A stretch of DNA of 64,000 nt from Lentimicrobiaceae bacterium (GTDB taxonomy: Bacteria; Bacteroidota; Bacteroidia; Bacteroidales; Lentimicrobiaceae): positions 92,131 through 156,130 of the forward strand of contig JACJXH010000010.1 in NCBI GenBank assembly GCA_020636745.1, in the 5' to 3' direction. Positions 58,955 through 64,000 of the stretch are shown piece after piece; positions within the stretch are counted from its first letter, which is position 1, and every line of letters starts with the position of its first letter. Below the pieces are notes generated by a model that was not told the DNA's origin, did no database searches, and saw only the letters and a list, made by a program, of their open reading frames with translations. A program made the translations under genes and the position numbers.

Positions 58955-60280
58955 CTAAAACCGCAATGAGTCAGACTTCATTTCGGCGATTATCTCATTT
59001 TTAAATTGATAAAGCTTCACCAGGGTTTGAGATGATGCATCGTTGTTTTGTGGCGTAATGACTACAAAATTCATGGATGAAGTATCTAAATTATTGTGAT
59101 CTATCCATGTTCCGGAGTTTACATAAATTGATTTTTGTCCAAGATGATCGGTGGATGCTTCTATTGTTGGTACATGCGAATGCCCGAAAACGACCAATCT
59201 GACATCTGAAGCCGGATTTAAAAAATACTGGGCTTTTGCCTGGTTGTCAGTGAAGGTTGCACTGGCTGAGCCCGCGATTGCTTGTTCGGCAGGAATGCTG
59301 ACCGGCACATGATTGTAAGTTTGTCTCTGGCCCCAGCTGTCCTGTATGCCTTTGTAAAGTTTAACATCAATAACTCCGCCTACAGTTGATTGGAATGGCA
59401 AAATGTCATTCACAGCGTAAGAACCATTTAATCCATTGATATTTGAAACAATCAAAGGTTCATTAAATGATTCGTTTATTCTGAGATTGTTTAAGGCCCA
59501 ATTCCATACTTTCCAGTAGCCGAATAATAAATTCTGGCTATCATCGCCAGCAACATTTTGTGTTACTACAGGGATACTGTCTCCTGTGGTTGGATATCCC
59601 TCAGATACATGAAGTGCGGCGATTCTTGTAAAAAAGTAGCCCGGAGGAGTAATTGTGCCAGGGGCTATATCCTGGTTGGAGAACGGGTCGGGTGCACAGA
59701 AGAAGTTGTAGCGGTGACCATGTTCAATGGCCATCTTTGGCAAGCCTTCAGGAGCGTATGTGCCTAATCCAAGTTCAGGGTCGCGGGCCTGGCTTATTCC
59801 CGGAAGTATGAGCTCAACACTGGCTTCTGAAATTGTTAAATCATGGTTGCCGGGGACATAGGTTACCAGAATTTTCTTTTCCTGGATTATGCTGTTTAAC
59901 TGATCAAATACCCCTTTGTTTGCGGCTGCTATTCGTTGCACAAAATCTGCCTGATCTTTTCCCTGATATGTATCTATGGGGGCCGGAACAAACCATTCAT
60001 CCAAAAGGTCGCCGGCAATAACCAGCTCTTTTACATTGGCTGAAGTTCTTACCTGGTTCAGGAAATTTTCGAGCGCAGGCAGGTTTTTGTTACATTCTGC
60101 ATAAGCAAGGTCGGCACCTAAATGTATATCACTGATTACAACAATCATACTCCTTTCGGTAGTTCCATTGTTAAAAGCATCTTTGACAATGGGTTCATCT
60201 TTTTCCTTATTACAGGACAATAACAAAATAAATGCTATTCCCAAAATGGCTGTTGTCAGCAAATAAAAGGTTCTTTTCAT
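58955..60280 (-). CDS. Calcineurin-like metallophosphoesterase lipoprotein
   Basis: The ATG at 60280 gives 441 residues beginning with a lipoprotein signal (LLLSC, Cys near residue 24). The two-metal phosphoesterase motifs are present in order: SDIHLGAD, AGDLLDEW, PGNHDLT, the His in EHGHRYN and GHSHVPT, then NSGTW. It is a hydrolase of a phosphate ester (nucleotide, phospholipid or phosphosugar) anchored in the envelope, like UDP-diacylglucosamine hydrolases or surface nucleotidases in fold but of uncertain substrate. AAGGAG directly touches the ATG; a longer frame to 60334 is possible but would bury the signal peptide. Confidence 0.85.
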   Translation of the reverse strand: MKRTFYLLTTAILGIAFILLLSCNKEKDEPIVKDAFNNGTTERSMIVVISDIHLGADLAYAECNKNLPALENFLNQVRTSANVKELVIAGDLLDEWFVPAPIDTYQGKDQADFVQRIAAANKGVFDQLNSIIQEKKILVTYVPGNHDLTISEASVELILPGISQARDPELGLGTYAPEGLPKMAIEHGHRYNFFCAPDPFSNQDIAPGTITPPGYFFTRIAALHVSEGYPTTGDSIPVVTQNVAGDDSQNLLFGYWKVWNWALNNLRINESFNEPLIVSNINGLNGSYAVNDILPFQSTVGGVIDVKLYKGIQDSWGQRQTYNHVPVSIPAEQAIAGSASATFTDNQAKAQYFLNPASDVRLVVFGHSHVPTIEASTDHLGQKSIYVNSGTWIDHNNLDTSSMNFVVITPQNNDASSQTLVKLYQFKNEIIAEMKSDSLRF

Positions 60281-60391
60281 CTCCTTGTTTTTTAATTTTT
60301 TTGATTTTTCCTTGTTCTTCAGACTCTTCCCCATTTCTAAGATGGCGGTAATTGGATATCCAATTCAATTAATTAGTTTAGGCTGTGTTGC

Positions 60392-60772
60392 TCATCGGTT
60401 TTCTGTGTTTTTATGCTGGATTAATTCTGTCATCACTGCCTGAATCTTTTCAAAATCTTCACTTTTCGAAAAGAAGTAGTCTGCTCCGGCTATCATAGCC
60501 TGTTGCCTGTAATGTGATTCTGCATAAAAAGTGAGTAGCATTAATTTTACGGTGTGATCTTTTTTTCTTACCTCCCTTATTACTTCCACTCCTTTGATAC
60601 CAGGCATTTTATTATCCAGAATCGCTACATCTGGGTTAAGTGTTTGTATAGCAGTCAGGGCGTCTGTTCCGTTGCTGAAACTTCCTATGACTTCTACCTG
60701 CTCCAGGTTGTTTAACATTTGCTGAAGCCTGTCAAGCATAAAAGCTGAATCATCTGCTATCAATACTCTCAT
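60392..60772 (-). CDS. Stand-alone receiver domain protein
   Basis: The ATG at 60772 (MRVLIADDSAFML) gives 126 residues: one receiver domain with acidic pair ADD (near 6-8), phospho-acceptor Asp53 in AILDNKMPG, Thr in LMLLTFYAE and Lys in FFSKSED. There is no output domain. It lies 240 bases downstream of the LuxR-type regulator, on the same strand, and may take part in the same phosphotransfer set. An upstream ATG (60802) would add ten residues before the receiver fold. Confidence 0.88.
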   Translation of the reverse strand: MRVLIADDSAFMLDRLQQMLNNLEQVEVIGSFSNGTDALTAIQTLNPDVAILDNKMPGIKGVEVIREVRKKDHTVKLMLLTFYAESHYRQQAMIAGADYFFSKSEDFEKIQAVMTELIQHKNTENR

Positions 60773-61012
60773 TGGATGTAAGTGTGGAGGGCGAATATCC
60801 AATTAATTGTGCTGAATATTTGTAGGCACAGGACTAAATGCTTGTAAGAAAATGCTGATATTCATGTAAGGGAAATCTTACAGGAGGGAGGATGGTTTCA
60901 CCTAAAGCCCCCGCGATGGTGTTGTGTCAATGAAGGAGATGGGCCATGCAGATGGCCTGGATTAAGCTTTTTAATAAAAAATTCAGGGAGGTAAACTATG
61001 TACTATAAAGGT

Positions 61013-61639
61013 TTATAACAGCTGATTTTCAAAGCAATAGCGGGCGAGATCTGTGTTTTTTCCAAGATTCATTTTTTCCATAATCCTTTTTCGGTAGGTG
61101 CTTACCGTTTTATTGGAGATAAAGAGTTCGTTGCCAATTTCTATCAATGATTTTCCTGCTGCAATCTTGAGCATGATTTCAAATTCGCGTTCCGATAATT
61201 TTTCATGTAAAGGTTGATTGCTGTTAGTGATTAACGATAAGGCCAGGCAATTGGCCAGCGACTGGGAGATATATTGGCCATTTTCTGCTATTTTTCTCAC
61301 AGCCAGCATCAGTTCTTCAGCAGCAGTATCTTTGGTGAGGTATCCTGAAGCGCCGGAATGAAGGGCCCGAATGGCATATTGTTCCTGAGGATGCATGCTT
61401 AACATCAGAACATGAGTGGCCGGCCATTTTCTTTTTATCGTTTGCAGAACATCCAGCCCACTTTGATCGGGTAAAGAAATGTCGAGCAACAGGAGGTCAT
61501 ACGACTCTTTTTCGAGCATATTTATCGCTTCGTGTCCTTTAGCAGCTTCATGAATAAGCCTCACGTTTTTGTGTTGTGAGAGAATTTGCCTCAATCCGTC
61601 ACGTACGATTTTATGATCATCACAAATCAGCACTTTCAT
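61013..61639 (-). CDS. NarL/FixJ-type response regulator with LuxR helix-turn-helix
   Basis: The 208-residue protein has a receiver (CDDH near residues 6-9, Asp53 in LLLDISLPDQSG, Lys near 105) and a C-terminal GerE/LuxR domain (about 143-205; LSEREFEIMLKIAAGKSLIEIGNELFISNKTVSTYRKRIMEKM). It is the DNA-binding partner of the HisKA_3 kinase, whose gene starts the pair 9 bases upstream on the same strand. Target genes are not evident from the sequence. Confidence 0.95.
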   Translation of the reverse strand: MKVLICDDHKIVRDGLRQILSQHKNVRLIHEAAKGHEAINMLEKESYDLLLLDISLPDQSGLDVLQTIKRKWPATHVLMLSMHPQEQYAIRALHSGASGYLTKDTAAEELMLAVRKIAENGQYISQSLANCLALSLITNSNQPLHEKLSEREFEIMLKIAAGKSLIEIGNELFISNKTVSTYRKRIMEKMNLGKNTDLARYCFENQLL

Positions 61640-61648
61640 AACCTGTTT

Positions 61649-63544
61649 TTAAAAGTGGGGGAACTTAATCATTATTTTACTTCCAAAATTTTCTCCGCGC
61701 GAGACCTCAAATGTGCCACCCAATGAGGTTGCTCTCTCTCTCATGCTCATGATTCCAAAAGATTTCCTGGCATTGATTTGCTCATCAGTAATACCAGCAC
61801 CATTGTCGGAAACCTCAAAAAGAATGCAATTGTCATGCTTGCTGAGGATAATCTCGATGTGCGTTGCTCCGGCGTGTCGGGCTATGTTGGTGAGCGATTC
61901 CTGCATAATCCTGAACAATGGAAGCGATTGTTCGTTTGAAATGGAAATGCTGCTGTCGATATCCAGAAAAACCTCTATGCCATAGCGTTTTGCATATTCT
62001 TTGGTATACCAGTCAATGGCAGCTTCCAATCCAAGGTCGTCGATAATTTCGGGCCTGAGTTGCGATGTAATTCGCTGAACAGTTCGTATGGTGTTTCCAA
62101 CCAGCATTTTAACATCTTCCAGTTTTTCTTTGGTGGATGGATCTGACGCGCTTTGCCTGATGAGCTCCAAATCGATTTTCACTGCAGTAAGTGCCTGCCC
62201 TAAGTCATCATGCAACTCTCTGGCAATGTTCATTCTTTCGTTTTCGCGGGCTTGCTCAATGTGTTTTGATAATTGATGCAACTGCTCCAGCGATTTTTGG
62301 AGTTCTCTTTCGGTCCTTTTTCTTTGGGTTATGTCATGTACTGTTCCAATCCATTTAACAGGAACACCTGCTGAATCGAAAATGATTTCGGCCTGTTCAT
62401 GTATAAATCCTTCCTCTCCATTGGGGTAGATGATTCGCAAGTCAATGCTTAAGGGTGTAAAAAGGTTTTTTACATCCTCAATCATATCCATCAGTTGCTG
62501 AAAATCATCGCGGTGAACCATGCTGTAAAACAAATCAAGCGATGGCTCTATTTCGTCAGGTTCAAAACCGAATATCCTGAATGTTTCATCGGAGCACTGC
62601 ATCCGGTTGCTTTTGTAATCGTACTCCCAGCTGCCTACATGTGCTATTTGCTGAGCTTTGGTGAGGATGGTTTTACTTTCGCGCAAGGCTTCCTGGGCCT
62701 GCTTTTGATCGCTCACATCTGTGCCCACTCCAATCAGGTATTGCTGCCCCTGGCTTTCTAATTTAACAGCAGTAAGCAGGAAGGGGATTGTATGACCATC
62801 TTTTGCCAACAGGTTTGTTTCAATTCCTGCTATGCCTGTATTTGTAAAATTATCCAGAGATTTTAAAACTGCAGTGTGGTTTTCGGGTAAATGCCAATCC
62901 AGTACATATCTTCCTTTCATCTCTTCAGGTGTAAACCCGAAAAGAATTTCATGCTGTTTGTTCCATCTTACCATCCTGAGTTCAGGATAGGTATAAAGGT
63001 AAAATATTCCGGGAATACTGTCTAAAAGCGCTTTGTTGAATAGTTGCTCTTTCAGGTATTTCCGACTTCTTTCCTCTAAATGTTCATTAGCCCTGGCCAG
63101 GTTTGCAATGGAGTTGCTTAATAGTTCAGAATGAAGGAGAATGGTTTGTTTTTGCCTGAAAAGATAAAGGAAAACCTCAACTTTGCTCAACAGTACCTTT
63201 TGCGAAAAAGGCTTGAGAATGTAATCGACAGCGCCTGAAGAATAACCCTTAAGCTCTTCTTCCTGATCAAAATAATTGGCCGTTAAAAATATAACGGGCA
63301 CTTTGTTTTCTTCTCTTTTTTCGTTGAGCTTAACTGCCAGTTCATAACCCGACATGCCTGGCATTCTTACATCGACAATGGCCAGTGCAAGTTCAATGCC
63401 TTTAGCAACAATTAAAGCTTCCGGCCCTGAAATGGCGCTGATAATTTTAACATTTATCTTTTTCAGGACGGAGATAAGTAAATTCAGATTTTCTCTGCTA
63501 TCGTCAACAAGAAGTATGGTAGGAGTGTAATGAATCTCTGACAT
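61649..63544 (-). CDS. REC-PAS-PAS-HisKA_3 sensor kinase
   Basis: The 631-residue cytoplasmic protein has an N-terminal receiver (about 8-125; LLVDDSRENL, Asp in AIVDVRMPGMSG), two PAS domains (about 165-285 and 290-410), and a NarX/DegS-type HisKA_3 domain with His445 in IARELHDDLGQALTAVK followed by an HATPase (SDNGAGI near 566-572). It is a signal-integrating kinase that can itself receive phosphate at its own N-terminus. Its gene is 9 bases before the LuxR-type regulator, and the TTTG-N20-TACATTTG promoter at 63577-63608 lies 33 bases upstream of the ATG. Confidence 0.95.
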   Translation of the reverse strand: MSEIHYTPTILLVDDSRENLNLLISVLKKINVKIISAISGPEALIVAKGIELALAIVDVRMPGMSGYELAVKLNEKREENKVPVIFLTANYFDQEEELKGYSSGAVDYILKPFSQKVLLSKVEVFLYLFRQKQTILLHSELLSNSIANLARANEHLEERSRKYLKEQLFNKALLDSIPGIFYLYTYPELRMVRWNKQHEILFGFTPEEMKGRYVLDWHLPENHTAVLKSLDNFTNTGIAGIETNLLAKDGHTIPFLLTAVKLESQGQQYLIGVGTDVSDQKQAQEALRESKTILTKAQQIAHVGSWEYDYKSNRMQCSDETFRIFGFEPDEIEPSLDLFYSMVHRDDFQQLMDMIEDVKNLFTPLSIDLRIIYPNGEEGFIHEQAEIIFDSAGVPVKWIGTVHDITQRKRTERELQKSLEQLHQLSKHIEQARENERMNIARELHDDLGQALTAVKIDLELIRQSASDPSTKEKLEDVKMLVGNTIRTVQRITSQLRPEIIDDLGLEAAIDWYTKEYAKRYGIEVFLDIDSSISISNEQSLPLFRIMQESLTNIARHAGATHIEIILSKHDNCILFEVSDNGAGITDEQINARKSFGIMSMRERATSLGGTFEVSRGENFGSKIMIKFPHF

Positions 63545-63576
63545 ATTGAGGAAAAAATGAGCTTACATTGAGAATT

Positions 63577-63608
63577 CAAATGTACGGAAATCAAATAGAG
63601 CAATCAAA
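63577..63608 (-). promoter_or_regulatory. Promoter of the REC-PAS kinase and LuxR regulator genes
   Basis: On the minus strand TTTG (63608-63605), a 20-base spacer and TACATTTG (63584-63577) match the Bacteroidota consensus TTTG/TAnnTTTG. The ATG is at 63544, leaving a leader of about 27 bases. Confidence 0.75.
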
Positions 63609-63850
63609 GCCGGACGAGAGAAATATAGATAGTTCAACAAATCACAGGCGGGCAAATGTGTTTTTCAGGCTAGCAAATGTAATGTGGTTGATTTTTTTTC
63701 TCTCAGGCTAAGCTTCATATTTAATCAAACAGATGAAAGACCCGAAAACTATAAAATGTTTATTGAAACTCATTTTTAAGGCGCGGTTTTCTGTGTTGTG
63801 TGCTTTTATTCAGTGTCTTAACAAAAGTGGCTGAGGATTAAAGTTGTTAA

Positions 63851-63879
63851 TTGTTTTGGGTTTTTTCAACATATTTTTG
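63851..63879 (+). promoter_or_regulatory. Candidate promoter for the truncated right-edge gene
   Basis: TTG (63851-63853), an 18-base spacer and TATTTTTG (63872-63879) precede the ATG at 63914 by 34 bases, a fair match to the TTG/TAnnTTTG pattern. Confidence 0.5.
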
Positions 63880-63913
63880 TGTTAAATAATTGTTGACCAA
63901 AAAATGTATTGAA

Positions 63914-64000
63914 ATGGAAAAAGGAAAAAAGATTTCTCTCATCGTACTGGTAATAACCCTGTTTATTGCTTTTTACCATCTCTTTCTGGCTGACTTTATG
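63914..64000 (+). CDS. N-terminus of a small membrane protein, cut by the window edge
   Basis: The first 29 codons read MEKGKKISLIVLVITLFIAF and continue YHLFLADFM, i.e. a basic start followed by a membrane helix or signal anchor. The gene leaves the window. It has a fair upstream promoter. The family cannot be named from this fragment. Confidence 0.55.
   Translation, partial: MEKGKKISLIVLVITLFIAFYHLFLADFM

Larger units (their letters stand above)
63545..63913. other. Divergent intergenic region at the right end
   Basis: These 369 bases separate two divergent units and hold a promoter for each (63577-63608 and 63851-63879). No gene or known RNA was recognised in between. Confidence 0.5.

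Noticed and set aside
1..64000. Mobile elements, prophage or CRISPR arrays
   Set aside because: No transposase, integrase, phage structural gene, long terminal repeat or regularly spaced repeat was seen.

Overview
The window looks like chromosome of a member of the Bacteroidota, most likely a Bacteroidales/Marinilabiliales-type environmental or gut-associated bacterium. Reasons: a short (288-residue) primary sigma factor of the Bacteroidota type; several upstream regions with the TAnnTTTG -7 promoter element (best case TTTG-N18-TACCTTTG before rpsA); few Shine-Dalgarno sequences; a TonB-dependent receptor with an N-terminal carboxypeptidase-regulatory-like domain; YidC with a large periplasmic domain; many lipoproteins; and many hybrid histidine kinases. 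No tRNA, rRNA, CRISPR array, IS element or phage gene was seen.

Layout. 1-341: start of an ABC-F ATPase running off the left edge. 622-5135: a compact four-gene + strand run (TiaS-like IDDTD protein, small membrane protein, lipoprotein, TonB-dependent receptor) with overlapping junctions; this is the least explained and most interesting block. 5440-6780: hybrid kinase. 7049-10754: a two-gene operon of a GH144-type glucanase and a GH3 beta-glucosidase, a pairing typical of beta-1,2-glucan use, closed by a strong terminator. 11013-16172: MFS-like/spermidine-synthase-like fusion and a 5TM-LYT hybrid kinase. 16749-23292: two Old Yellow Enzymes of different classes, a YkoF-like small protein, PnuC and NadR-type kinase (nicotinamide riboside salvage), a shortened L-fucose-isomerase-like protein and a glyoxalase-like protein.

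23464-43131 is housekeeping: pbpC, ychF, an opposed cluster (dapF, acetyltransferase, mltG, phosphohexomutase, DUF2279-like protein), a DegP/HtrA protease, the primary sigma factor, a stand-alone receiver, pyrG, yidC, rpsA and rnz. Clear intrinsic terminators separate many of these.

43111-64000 is accessory and sensory: large hybrid kinases, a TPR kinase interrupted by one in-frame TAA, an alpha/beta hydrolase, a TraB/GumN-like protein, exported lipoproteins (a VOC protein, a PQQ-type propeller, a calcineurin-like phosphoesterase), an AraC regulator, and a REC-PAS-PAS-HisKA_3 kinase next to a LuxR-type response regulator and a lone receiver. The right edge cuts a small membrane protein at its N-terminus. 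Gaps are longer here than in the housekeeping part.

All calls come from reading the sequence. Start sites were moved to internal ATGs where signal peptides or family N-termini, and sometimes a promoter position, required it.
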